Source: Rhabditoides inermis (taxonomy: Eukaryota; Nematoda; Chromadorea; Rhabditida; Rhabditidae). From it: a stretch of 64,000 bases of DNA. The stretch lies in the NCBI GenBank assembly GCA_963966185.1, contig CAWZYM010000105.1, positions 182,501 through 246,500 of the forward strand. The letters run 5' to 3'. The notes beneath the pieces were generated by a model. That model did not search any database, had not been told where the DNA came from, and worked only from the letters and a program-made list of their open reading frames with translations. Below are positions 1-12,151 of this stretch, piece after piece. The first letter of the stretch is position 1, and each line of letters opens with the position of its first letter. Made by a program: the position numbers and the translations under genes.

Positions 1-209
1 GTAGTTCTAACCGACACTTGCAGTGTACGTTTTTAGTACGTTTCCTACTAATCGAGAAACTCAATACACCGCGATATTGCATTTAAAACGTTCCTGATAC
101 CATGCGATATCAGCACAAGGAGAAAAAACAGTTGAGCAACAGTAAAATTCGAAGCTACAGTTACCACATTTGAAATTCCGAATACAGTAACTTCGAAGCT
201 ACAGTGACC

Positions 210-345
210 CTAGTTCGCTATGACTTTGTCCTCAATGGGAGCGATGACGGGTCGGAGATGCTTCTTACCCAGAGGGTTCTTCTTGGAAGGAAGCTTGTGT
301 CGGTTTGCCTCTACCTGATGAGAGATGGTGAGAGAGAGAAAGGGA

Positions 346-389
<44 letters not shown>

Positions 390-1686
390 GGGAGAGAGAG
401 AGGGAGAGAGAGAGGGAGAGAGAGAGGGAGAGAGAAGGAGGGGGAGAGAGAGAGGGGGAGGGAGGGAGAGGAGGGAAAGAAGAGGAGAGAGAGGGAGAGA
501 GAGATGAAGAGAGAGAAAGAGAGAGATGAAGAGAGAGAAGGAGAGAGAGGGAGAGAGAGATGTAGATGAAGAAAGAGAGAGGGAGGGAGAGGGGGAGAGA
601 GAGAGGGAGAAAGAGGACCCCTACCTCGAAGTACGTCTTGTTCTTGGTCTCCGGGAGGCAGAAGTAGAAGTAGACTATGCTTGCCGCAACCGGCACCACG
701 AATAAAAGCAGGTACGAGTTCGCCCCGCCCACCTAACGATTGATTTATTGATTTATCGACTTTTGGGAACACACTCACCTGATTCTTGAGCGGCAGAAAG
801 ATGGAGAGGAGGACGGCGCGGCTGGAAAATGAATGAATAAATATGCATTACAAAACATGCCGAATCAGATAACAGCGCCCTTTTTCCGTTTTATCCTCTG
901 GTTACGATCCACGCGGATCATCCGAGAAGTCTCTCTCGAGTCTCTCACCGACGCACTCACACTACGCTGCAATCGATATTTTGCTAGAAAACTCACTATC
1001 TGAGACACTCAGACCAAAAACGCAGACCACCCACGCAGAGACCACCCACGACGCCCGTCTCACCATGCCATCTGGGTGGCGCTGGCCCATGACTGGGCGG
1101 CGCTCTTGGCAGACTGCGCCACGAGTTCACCGCAGATGAAGTAGCATAGAGGACCCGGACCGATCTGAAATGCGAGAGTTTACGTGGCAGAGCAAATCCT
1201 CCCTTTCATGGATCTTTCTCTTTTTCTATTTATTCCTCTGTTTGTATTCACTTTTCTTCTGAATTGTAACAATGTGGTGAGGACGCAATAAAAACACTAA
1301 AAACGTAAACTCAGTAAAACATGAGGGATAGAAACTTACAGCGAAGAAGAAGATGAATAGGCAGATATCGAAGATGAGCAAGTATCCGAGTATGTGGTTC
1401 TGAAGAACGTCGTCTCTCTCTATCTCTCTATATCTCTCCCCTCCTCCTTCCTCTCCCTCTCCCTCTTCCGCTCCCTCTTTCTCACCCCAGTCGCCGCATA
1501 TCCACTCATCAGCCCATACACCAAGATGTTGGTGAACAGAATGCCCACCATCGCGCCTGAATTGAAGGTGAGAGGTTGAAAGAAAGAGTGAAAGAAAGAG
1601 TGAGAGGGAGAGAGTTATGTACCAATGAGCAGTCGCCTCCTGCCGAATTTGTCCACGACGACCGAAGCGAGGGTGACGGATAACTG

Positions 1687-1748
<62 letters not shown>

Positions 1749-1868
1749 ATCCACTCACCACGCTCACTGCGCCTATTCCGATGTTGGCTAGAGACGCCTC
1801 AAACTGACTCAAACCGGTGTCCTTTAGAATCTCCACGGCGAACGCGTTGATTGCTGGAAAGGAAGGAG

Positions 1869-1907
<39 letters not shown>

Positions 1908-3190
1908 TGACCGACCTGCGACTCCCGAGAACGACATAGCGAACATGACGATGACACCGCCGAGAATCTGAAACACCAAGTAAGATTGTATTTTTTTCTC
2001 GCCAAAAATCCCAACCTTGGGCCTGAGCTCCTCGTCTCTGAGGCTCTGCAGCAGCTTCGCCTTGGACTGACCGGCCTCGAACTGGAACGAGTCCCCCTCT
2101 CCCTCTCCCCCCTCTCTCCTCTCTCTCTCTCCCTCTCTTCTCTCTCTCCCTTCCCCTCTCTCTATCTCTCTATCTCTCTCCCTCTCCCCACCTCGATATG
2201 CTTGACGACCGCCTCTGCCTCTGCCTCTCCGCACTCGTGATAGAACATCACAGACCGCACTGCTTGATCAGCCCGGTTGCACTGCACCAGGTAGCTGCAG
2301 GAATAAGATATTTTGGTCGCATGAAATTTTGGAAGAGCTTTTCTACCCGCGCGCCCAAGTATGGGTTTGGTTCTAAAGGAGGTTCTTATTAGCTACTCGA
2401 TAGACCCAAACGCTCGCTCGAACCTCTGTGATCTTCGTGGAGGCATACTATCTCGTCTTTCTCTTTTCTATTGGGTAAACAATGAGAATTTCCTTGAACA
2501 CAGTCATTTGTGCCTCATTGACTTTTGACTATTTCACTATTTCTACTAATCTGTATGGTTAGCAAACTTTCATAGCATGTTGACTGTTGACGTTTCTCTG
2601 TATACCCACGCGAAGTTTGGTAATTTCGCAAGTGAATTATACATAGTTAAACAGAGAGAGAGAAGAGAGAATTCTCTCTTCTTCTCTCTGTCTCTATTTT
2701 ATAGACCTTACCCAGGAGTCTCTGGCATCCAAGGTAGACAGGCGAGGGCAATGAATAGAAGACATATCTCGAGAACGAAAATGTACTCCCAACGGTCCTG
2801 AAATATACAAAAACATCAGTTAACAACGATTGTCGCTATGAAATGTTAAAACTATTGACATGAATTAAATAGTTTACGTGAATTAACAAATGCAAAAAAT
2901 CTGATCAGAGTGGGATTCGAACCCACGCCTCCGAAGAGACTGGTGCCTTAAACCAGCGCCTTAGACCGCTCGGCCATCTGACCACTGGCAAGGATAACTT
3001 TATCGCAGGTGAATTGACTGCTGCTGTCATAATTGAAAAAAAGCTCACAGGCTGTCCGAAAATTTCGGGAATCGCGACGATAGAAGCCAGGACAATGCCG
3101 GATTGCACGCTGATACCGGTAAGCATTCCTACTGTACCGCGACACTTCTGCGGGCTGGAAAGAGGGGGATGAGAGAGAGGGGGAGAGGGA

Positions 3191-3225
<35 letters not shown>

Positions 3226-3265
3226 GGGGAGATTTAGGGAGAGAGAGAGGGAGAGAGGGAGAGAG

Positions 3266-3306
<41 letters not shown>

Positions 3307-4288
3307 GAAATTTACCTGCACTCTGCTAGGAAGAGGGAGGACAGTCCGAGTGACATTGCGATCGAGAATCCGGATAGAACTTGCGACAAGGCGAACAGTT
3401 CCCACGAGTGTAGCTGCAAATATGTCCCTCTCCCTCTCCTTCTCCCGCGATCAGTCAAGTGAGTCAAGTCAAGTGTGTCGAAGTAACAGGTTATTTTTTT
3501 TATTTCAAGGTGTTCGGGAATATCCCGGAGACATGTCGGGTCTGTTCTCGTTCTAATGTGTTTTCTTTAAGGATTTCTAGTGTGTTTAAAGCGACTGACC
3601 GTAACTTTACTAAAATGTTTACAGAATGCGACAATCATGCAACATTATTCCATGTTGCACATTTATGTACTGGTGGAAGTTTGACATTAAGTATGTTGAT
3701 CCGTTGCCCTTGAGTGTATCTATGCAGAACAGTGTTTGCAGCAACTGAACTTCGCATGAACTGTTGTTGTTGTACAATGTAAGTTCTAGTTCTAGTGTTT
3801 ACTCAGTCCCGAATTATCCGCTATTTTGGACTGGATTTTAACGCATGCGCATGAATTTATTCTTACCCCTAATGTTTAACGTGATATTTGCACAACTTAC
3901 ATATTTCGAAACAATGGCCACCGCTGTGCCCAGACAGCAAGTTCCCACCGAGAAGTATAGACCACGCTTGCGGCCCACCTGAAAAGCGGGTAGATCAGTG
4001 GGTAGATCAGAGAGTATATGGCCGATCAGTGCCCAGTGGTAGATCAGAGAGTAGGTTTTAAAAAAACAATAACCTTGTCCGCGAGAATCCTCAGTACGAA
4101 CGCGCCCACAACGGCCGCGTAGAAAAAGGAAGCGACGATCACTCCCCATAGAGTCTGTGAGGAAAGATGAAGAGAGGGAGGGAGGGAGGGAGGGAGGGAG
4201 GGAGATAGAAAGGGAGGGAGTGGGAGGTAGACAGAGAAGGGAGAGAGAGAAAGATACATAGAGAAAGAGAAAGAGAGAGAGAAAGAGA

Positions 4289-4338
<50 letters not shown>

Positions 4339-4636
4339 TCTCACATCCAGCTGCACTTTATCTAGTCGCGTGCCCCATCGCATCTCGTGCGAGTCCCGCA
4401 CGAATTCGGTGAGCGCCTTCTGAGCCGGGTTAGTGAGGACCTAAAAAGGGATGGGTGGAAAGAAATGGAAGGATAGAGAGAGAGAGAGTGAGAGAGAGAG
4501 AGAAGGAGATAGAGAGAAGGAGAGATAGAGGATAAGAGTGGTCGCTCACCAAGTGATACCCGAAGTGAATGGCTCCACCAAGTGATGAGGCGAGCGCTGA
4601 GAGCAGCATGTGTCTACCCGGCCACACGCGAGGCAT
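210..4636 (-). CDS. SLC2-family facilitative sugar transporter (GLUT-like), 18 exons, 503 aa
   Basis: Predicted plasma-membrane hexose transporter of the major facilitator superfamily. Exons on the minus strand: 4550-4636, 4345-4440, 4074-4154, 3901-3978, 3316-3413, 3049-3154, 2712-2797, 2192-2294, 2016-2096, 1916-1967, 1759-1853, 1623-1683, 1486-1556, 1340-1399, 1064-1164, 779-821, 625-732, 210-314. They sum to 1512 nt with every phase closing. Family signatures in order: ADKVGRKRG after the second helix, a [10 protein letters not shown] loop, MPETPGYL before the central loop, DKFGRRRLL after helix 8, GPGPLCYF in helix 10, and [10 protein letters not shown] near the C-terminus. Length fits the family. 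The start was chosen because an acceptor (TTCTAG) lies one nucleotide before the ATG, as in nematode trans-splicing. The exon 2016-2096 acceptor lies inside a GA tract. Subfamily and substrate cannot be read from the sequence. Confidence 0.93.
330..615. repeat. (GA)n-rich tract in transporter last intron
   Basis: A purine tract of GA with GGA and GAAA interruptions fills most of the intron between exons 210-314 and 625-732. Similar tracts lie in other introns of this gene at about 1685-1750 (CT), 1866-1904 (GA), 2097-2185 (CT), 3166-3303 (GA), 4164-4335 (GA) and 4467-4530 (GA). The long open frames over them encode only Arg/Glu or Ser/Leu runs and are not genes. Confidence 0.95.
2902..2983 (-). 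tRNA. tRNA-Leu (anticodon AAG)
   Basis: The minus strand folds as a class II tRNA. A seven-pair acceptor stem joins GGTCAGA and TCTGATC (one G-T pair). The A box is TGGCCGAGCGG, the anticodon stem CTGGT/ACCAG, the loop TTAAGGC with anticodon AAG, the variable arm is long, and the B box is GGTTCGAATCC. A run of six T follows as a polymerase III terminator. It lies in the sugar-transporter intron between exons 2797 and 3049, on the same strand as the host gene. Confidence 0.95.
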
Positions 4637-5357
4637 CCTAGAACACAAAAAAAATCTTTTAGATATCTCATAGAATCGGTCAGTCTCTGAAATTTCTTTC
4701 ACTGACTTCGAAACTCTCGAAACACGTTTTGAAGAGACTGACACCACTCTTTACAACAACAAAAAAGTATAAAAAAACGCACCAGAAAACAGCGAATTTA
4801 GGCATTTTATTACAGTTCAAATTTAAAAAAATAGAAATTGATGGGTGAAGTAGAAAGTGGGACTGATCTCGTGAATTTTATAGTCAAATGAACTACTCTC
4901 TAGTGTTCTTGACTGGAATGACGTTTTCGCTGGCCGGATTATGGGCATAGTACAAGTACGAGTCAGGAAAAACAATGAGTGGATAGTAAGACAGTACATA
5001 GAATGATCATAGAACTCAAGAGACCATACATTTTGCGCGAGACAAACACACAGAGTACGTGTTAGAAATAAAAAAAAAATATATATCGAACGATACGAAC
5101 GCAATAAAACAAGACATGTGAAACAAAGAAGAAGGTGACACGAGTTCGTATGATTCAGTCTACTTACAAATTCACAAAATTCCCCCACAGCACAGGAGGT
5201 AGGAGAGGAGATCCTACTGATCACTCGTCCTCACTGAAACCAGGGTACTGAATGAACTGTGAAATCTGTAACTGTTACCAGACGAGTCACGCCACAACTC
5301 TTTTTTTTCGCAAGTCTGGATTAGCACCCACGTTTATCTAACTGCGATTATGCAATC

Positions 5358-5402
<45 letters not shown>

Positions 5403-6389
5403 GAGATTATGCAAATTTGACGTCCCATCGGATACGCACGGTTTTGTGACACGTCGCGCTGAGATTAGACACGCCTGAAACCGGGGAATATTTTGAAAAG
5501 TAGCGAATTCAGTTGGTGATAATGAGAGGTCAATTGTTGATGGAGAGAGAGAGAGAGAGAGAGAGGGGGAGGGGAATAACAAGTTTATAGGTGGCAATGA
5601 TCGTGAACTGCTATTCTGGGATCTAGCGATGCACTTGTAAGATGAGTGTAATAGACGGTTGCAAAGAGAGTGAATAGTAATCACGACACGGTTTTTGAAA
5701 TGATATGTGATATGTCAAACGTGAACTTTTATTCAAATTCATAGTTGGGACGAATTTTGTTGAGAGTTGGAAACTTTTTTCGACGAGTGTGTATAATGTA
5801 ATAGAAGGTTCGGACTAGAACTCATATGTAATGTAACTTAGAGACTTAGAGTGAAATATGATGTGACTCCGTAGTACGTCTCGTATGAGAGTGCGTAGAA
5901 TACGTTGACAATACTTTCCGGTCGCCTATCGCCTATAATTTTCCCAGATCTTCCTGGACCAATAAATTCCATGAAGTTAGTGTCTAATGTATAGGCGACG
6001 CCATTGTATGTATTCACAGAACTAATGACTAATACTAAAGAGAAATATGATGTTTCTGACGGAAAAAATGTTGATGAGCTGAGTGAGTTTGAACAGAATA
6101 TATTGCATCGGCTGAACACCACATTTTAGCAGATGTTTATATGAAAAGTGATAGATTAAAAGAGTGATGCCAACACAATGGCAAAATTCTGTGAATGTTA
6201 CCTTCTCATAACGAATACAAGTAAAGTAACGACCACGAGCTGTACAATTGCAACTCGAGACCATTCCCACTGGAGATCGGGGTTTCGTGGTGACTTTGCT
6301 CGCTACATTTAAAATGGTATGTTTCTTCACTTAAAGAAAGTGTGTTGTGAAAAAAGATCCACAAACTTTCAAGTAGTCGCGATTTGATA
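4637..6389. other. Intergenic interval between transporter 5' end and the tandem array
   Basis: I see no supported gene here. It contains short CT and GA tracts near 5357-5398 and 5540-5570. Otherwise it is AT-rich, with open frames lacking splice support or recognisable motifs. It should hold the transporter promoter (minus strand) at its left end. Confidence 0.6.
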
Positions 6390-6597
6390 TCAAATCTCGT
6401 TCGTATAGCATCGCACTTCATATCGAATCTCCCAAATCCACGTTTCACAATTGTTAATATATGAAAAGAGTGGTAGATAAAAATGAAACTCAGTGTCTGA
6501 TTTCTGATTTTGATCGAAACGTTCGCCTGGTATTTTTTCATTGCAGACTTTTACGTGTACTCTCGCCACGTTTCATTCAAAACGGCAAAAATGGCTG

Positions 6598-6605
6598 CAT
6601 AAAAG
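6598..6605 (+). promoter_or_regulatory. TATA-like element and outron of array copy 1
   Basis: CATAAAAG lies 123 bp before the ATG, followed by GGAG and an initiator-like TCAGTCATCAC. The stretch to the ATG ends in GTTCAG, one base before the start codon. It therefore reads as an outron or 5' intron whose acceptor joins the leader directly to the coding sequence. Confidence 0.5.
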
Positions 6606-6720
6606 CAGAGCGCCGGAGTCAGTCATCACATCAACATCCTTTACGGCTTTCATTCACATCATTCCGCTATGCTCTTCCACATTCTTTCCTCGATTATGTG
6701 TTCATACTGACTCGTTCAGG

Positions 6721-9700
6721 ATGAAGATCGTCCTCGTTCTCTCCCTCCTGGTGGCGGGCGCGTCTGCGGCGTGCAATCCTGACTACACCAGGGGAGGCGT
6801 GGCATGGTTCTTCTGCAACCAACAGTCGATGAGTGTCCCGTCCACATACAACCTTCGGTGGCACAAGCACTTCGAGCAACGCTTCCAACTGCTGGGAGCT
6901 GCGTGTGAAGAGCTGGAGGCCAAGATCACAGAGATTCGCGCCATGGACTTCAACCTGAATGTGAATGTGAAGTGGACCTTCTCCAACACACCCGAAGGAG
7001 TCTTTTTCGATTGGTTCTATGGAGCCCAGGTCTCCAGCACTCTTCGCGAGCAAATCATCGCCCGTCCCGAGCTTCAATTCTTCTTCAACGTCTCTGCCAG
7101 TGAGTATCATATGCGACAGCATGTTATTCGTGAAACTAATGTACGATTTTGCAGTCAGCAGGATCATTCCGAATGAGAACGCCAACCCCGCAGTTCCTTA
7201 CACCATCGACGTCGCCACGTGTGAACCTGCTGCATCCAGTTAGTTTGGATTCAGGTACCCCTCATAGTTTGTATTTTGCAGTGTTCTTGGACGAAGAACT
7301 CGCTGCCATTTTCAACGCTCTTCCCAACAACAACGACACTAAGCTAGCTCAGTCACATCTCCATTTTCTTTTCAACAACTCCATCTCGTTCACCAGCGAG
7401 AACAAGTATAAGGTAGGAATTCCTATTCATGAGTGGTTCACTATTAGGCATTTTCGTATTTCAGTATTACGCGGTAGTGTACGATGTGCTGACCAGCTAT
7501 GGACTCGCTTCTCCGATGTTGTCGAATGTGACTGATTCTGCAGTGATGGAGGAGAATGGAGTGACAGCCGGAAGCAAGACTGACGAGTTCCTCCAGCTGC
7601 CGATTGCCTTCTACTGTGACATTTTCATGACTTACTCCAGCGGAAAAGTGATCACTGCTGCTCAGAGCAGCGCGTTTTTCACTCAAATCGACATCGAGTG
7701 GAACTTCCTGTATGCTGAAGACAAGAAGAAAGTCAAGCAGTCTTGCCCTGATTTCACGGACAAGTGTGAGAAAAAGGGAAAGAAGCTGAAGGGAGGCAGT
7801 GGAAGCAAGAACAAGAAGGCATCGCACGGCTCCAAGTCCAAGTCTGGTTCGAGCGAAAAGTCCGCTTCAAAGGAGTGGGATGGAACGTGCAACACCGAAG
7901 ATCAAAGCAACATTGCATACGTGAGTAGACTAACACAGAAACATCATCGAAAATATGATACCATATTTACAGTACATCTACCAAACGTTCTGTGCCGGAC
8001 CTCAAGTGTTCAAGAGCTACACCCAGTACTTTATCTCCATTCAAACACAGCTCATTCTTCTTGCTGGACCTGACAACGGACATCACTTGGAAACTATCTT
8101 TGCTACGGTAACACTATCAGACTCACCTGCCATTTCGATCGTTGATTCAGCTCAACGGAATGACTTTCACAAACGCTGACATCTCCACTACATACGTCTA
8201 TGCATTCCTTCAAGAAGTCGCGAAACTCGACGTGTCTGTGAGGTCTGAAATTGTCGCTGACTGTGACATCTTTTTCAACCCGCACAAGTGTGAGTTCACT
8301 GATTTTTAATAGCCAAAGGAACAAATCATAGTATTATGGCAAATTTCAGTCCAAACGATCATCGCTGTGATAGGACGCGTCAACGAGACAGTGGAGTTCA
8401 CTGATATTCCCGAGGTCTTCCAAGGTACATTGAACATTGGACTGCAAGCTATTGCAACTCAACATATCACATCTAGCCCTCATCTCCGTGGATGTGTTTG
8501 ATGCGTACATGGAGTTGACTTTCGAGCAGAAGTGCCAACTGTTTGTGGTGTTCTCGTGCCACTCGCACAAGTACTTCGATGCTGCATCCATCTCCCAGGC
8601 TATTGCTAGCATCTCTGTCGAATTCTCCGCAGTTTTCGAGCTCAACCTCTTCACTTCCCTCAGCAGTGACGTCCAGGACAACACTACTTTCACAGCTACG
8701 GTATGTTTATTATGAATAATTTCAACTGACATTTGATTCTAATCGTTTGCAGATTGAATCCGCGCAGTACTACGCATTCTCGCAACTGGCTCTGTTTGAC
8801 TTCTTCATGGAGTCTGAGGTGCTGGCTGCTGTTGACTCGTGTCTTCGCGAGCTCGATTTCGAGACCCACGAGCGTCTCGCTCACTGTGCTCCCACCATCT
8901 TCTATAGTGTTGAGGAATGTGCCAAGAAGAGCCTCGTCACATTCTACAACCCGTTCCCCTACAACACGATCGGCTGGAGTCTGATGAACAACATTGCAAT
9001 GGGAACTCCGGGATACTACAAAAAGTGGAATGCTGTGTTCGAGCCACGCGCACAACTCCTAGCAGCTCTCTGTCCCGAACTGAGCGACACAATTACTAAC
9101 ATTCTCAAAAACACCACGATCACTGATTTCTCCGTCAAGGTTGATTTCGAGATGACCCCGGAGTACGCCATTTTGTATGAATTCTTCTTCAAACTTGACT
9201 GGGAGCTCCGCATCGAACTCTTCTACAAGATGGACTTCATGTTTGCTTACGACGAATGTGAGCGACGAACGATTGAAAACACATCAAAGTTGTTTGTGTT
9301 TTAGTCAACGCGCTGATCAGGGAGCAAGCTAAGAACCCCATCGAATTCCATCCCATCGATGTTGATTCGTGTGAATCGTCTGTTCAGAGTGAGTTATCAT
9401 TTGTCAGGAACAAACTACATGTGTTTGCCTTCTTTTTAGTGCTCATCGATATCCAACTGAACGAGACGTGGAACAGTTTGTCCACTGACCAACAGTATCA
9501 GCTCATTTTCCTGTCCGGCAAAAGCCACTACTTCAAGTTCGAGTTCGAGGTATAATGGTTTTCAATGATCTTCTGATAACCGATTTCAGTACTACACTTA
9601 CGTGAACAGTGTTCTGATCCAGCTTGGACTGATGAATCCTATGCTAGCCAACGTGACCAACACTTCGTTCATGGAGGAGATCGGAGCGACCAACGGAACC

Positions 9701-11087
9701 GCTGTCGGCTCTTTTTTCTATACCCTAACCAAATACAACTGCGACATGTGGATCAAGTTTGCGTGTGGAGAGAGCATTACTGTGGAGGCCGACTTGGCAT
9801 TCAACACCCAGATCTACATTGGATGGAAGTTCCTCACACCTTCTGAGAAAAAGGTGGCCAAGGAGAACTGCCACGGATTCTTCGATCAATACCATGGTTA
9901 CCATCTTTTGAATGCTGAAAATAGTGTTTGTTCTAGACAAGAAGAAGAAGAAGCTTCACGGAGGTAGCAAGAGCGGCTCGCACGGAAAGGGATCCAAGTC
10001 GGGTTCGAACGAAAAGTCAGAGTCAAAGGAGTGGGATGGATCTTGCAACGAAGACGACTCCAAGTCTATCGTCTATGTACGCATTTCAGCAAGGGTCTCA
10101 CATTAACATTTTTGTTCAGTACGCAAAGCAAGCGTTCTACTGTGGAGAGATGGTCTTCAAGAAATACACCTCTTACATCCTCTCGTTCGAGCTTATCTTC
10201 GTCAACTCTGTTGATGTGCAGTACGTTAGCCAAGTTCAAGCGTTGTTCGATGAGGTAACATCAAGTTTTATAATCAGGTACAACGTTTGAATTGCAGCTG
10301 AAGTCAAAGAAGTGTGACGACTCCAAATGGGAGTCTTCCACCGTTCTGGAGTTCTTCACTCTTTTCGAGGCACTTGACGTTTCTGTTAAGACAGAGCTCA
10401 TTTCCAAGTGCAAGGGATGTTTCAGTGTGTCGCAATGTATGTCTCACACGCGTTTCCAAAATATGAATCCACTTTATAGTCTCGACTTCTATCCAGCTGC
10501 TCGGACGCCAGGAGGCTGGAGAAATTGTTGACATCACGGTTCTTCCGCCCGTTTTCCAAGGTATATCAGATCCATACAATGTGTAATTGATAAGTTTTGT
10601 GTTTGCAGAAATGATTTCTGTGGAGTGCAACAATGTGTTCCTGGATATGACTGCTGAACAACAAAGCCAGATCTATATTGCCTTTGAAATGCGTTCGCAG
10701 TTCTCGCTTACCGCATTCAAAGCGCTTCTGGAACAGATCTCTTCCGAGTTTGCTGCCGCTTACGTTGAGGTGTTCGAGTCATGCCAGTCGCTCTCGGTTG
10801 AAGCTTCTTCTTTCGTCACCATGGTAAGCACTGTTCTGATGGAACGAGACACACTTTGAACTACGTTTCAGGTGGTCGAGGTGCAAGCGTATTCGTATTC
10901 GGAGTGCAGCGTGGGCGATTTCTACGAGGAGTCCACTTCTCTGGAGTACATCGCCACTGCCACTTCTACTCTCACGTCGTCTGCTCGTGCTGAGCTCAAG
11001 TCGTGCGATTCCAACAAGTTCCAGGCGATTCTTCGTCTTATCGGAGAAGAGGACTTCGAAGACAAAAACACTACTCCTGCTCTGTGA
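6721..11087 (+). CDS. Array copy 1: large secreted two-half protein of unrecognised family, 18 exons, 1184 aa
   Basis: Function unknown; I do not recognise the family. Exons: 6721-7099, 7155-7238, 7282-7412, 7465-7920, 7973-8107, 8151-8289, 8350-8424, 8477-8700, 8753-9257, 9305-9388, 9440-9549, 9590-9896, 9937-10076, 10120-10254, 10298-10436, 10480-10560, 10609-10823, 10872-11087 (3555 nt). Introns are 40-60 bp. Residues 1-17 are a clear signal peptide, with cleavage before the first Cys. No transmembrane segment follows, so it should be secreted. Residues about 20-612 and 600-1184 are homologous halves. Each half has a Lys/Ser/Gly-rich linker (about 281-340 and 877-905) ending in KEWDG then Cys. 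At least a dozen N-glycosylation sequons are present. The start is fixed by the signal peptide and the adjacent acceptor. Copy-specific: SKTDEF, FEDKNTT, and a GTACGC donor at 10077 where other copies have GTAAGC. Confidence 0.88.
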
Positions 11088-12151
11088 ACTCTAAACCATA
11101 TCTTGAAAAGATAAATGTGCATTCTAAGCCAAGTTTTCTTATAATTTACTGTGAACGGTTGAAGTGGTTTTATATCAGCGTATGTATGTAGCGTATGTAT
11201 GCACATCCAGGAATGGCCACCCTGAATACCAGTTCAAGATGAGTGACTGTGTGGCGGCGTGGCTTGATGCCAAGACTCGGCATTTTTCCAAAGGGAGAGA
11301 GCCATAAAAGAGGGAGTTGGAGGTAGATTTGCGCAATCACTCATCTTCAACTGGCAATTAGTCCGGGTGGCAATTTCTGGATGTGTTCAAAATGGTTCAA
11401 ATTTCAAAAATATGATGTCATTTTATATGTTTCAACGAGACAAAAACAGTGCAACAAAAATCGTATCTGGTTTCTCAAATAACGTCGTGCGCAAACGAGA
11501 CTGGTCTGAAAGCGTGGACTTCATGGTGTTAGTTGCTCATGTTCTTAGGAGATCTCTTTTTGAAGCTATAAATGTTGGTGACAAACTGAGAACAATTTCA
11601 GATTGATAAATTTCGACATATTTTAAAACTTGGCATATGTACAACAACAACAACAAAGAAAACGGTTTTCAGCATTGTTTATCCTAGAATTCGAACAGTA
11701 CAGTTTTCATCCGAATCACCGAGTGTGTGTTGAAATAGTAACCATGTTAAACGCAAAGAACGGTATGTTTCTTTAATCAACTAAAAAAGTAATACGAAAA
11801 AGATTCATCCAGTTTTGAATCTGGTTTGTATAGCACGTTACATCACACTTCACATTGAATCTCCCGAATCCACGTTTTACAATTGCTCACATTTCAAAAG
11901 AGTGGTAGATAAAATGATTAACAGTATTTGATTTCTGATTTTGATCGAAACGTTCGCCTGGTATTTTTTCAGTGCAGACTTTTACGTGTACTTTCGCCAC
12001 GTTTCATTCAAAACGGCAAAAATGGCTGCATAAAAGCAGAGCGCCGGAGTCAGTCATCACATCAACATCCTCTACGGCTTGCATTCACATCATTCCGCTA
12101 TGCTCTTCCATATTCTTTTCTCGAATTTGTGTTCATACTGACTCGTTCAGG
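11088..12151 (+). repeat. Array spacer 1 with second promoter-like module
   Basis: After the stop comes a GATAAA-type polyadenylation region near 11107. Then comes a segment of about 0.6 kb that is also in the other three spacers but not upstream of copy 1. It contains CATAAAAG at 11303-11310, then GGAG and an ATCACTCATC initiator-like stretch. The last 330 bp match the proximal upstream region of copy 2. A 79-codon open frame at 11367 starts with GTG and is broken in spacer 3, so I do not call it a gene. Confidence 0.8.
12029..12036 (+). promoter_or_regulatory. TATA-like element of array copy 2
   Basis: CATAAAAG 123 bp before the copy 2 ATG, in the same context as copy 1. The acceptor GTTCAG ends one base before the start codon. 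Confidence 0.5.

Noticed and set aside
265..778. Long overlapping open frames of Ser/Leu or Arg/Glu repeats, also at 1509-2240, 54177-54363, 60591-61078 and 62204-62918
   Set aside because: They are translations of GA/CT microsatellites inside introns of real genes, open in several frames at once.
6694..7185. Minus-strand frames antisense to every array copy
   Set aside because: Shadows of the plus-strand exons; they cross the introns and have no splice support.
11367..11606. 79-codon open frame in the array spacer, seen in spacers 1, 2 and 4
   Set aside because: Starts with GTG, has no recognisable motif, and is broken by indels in spacer 3. Conservation is explained by recent duplication.
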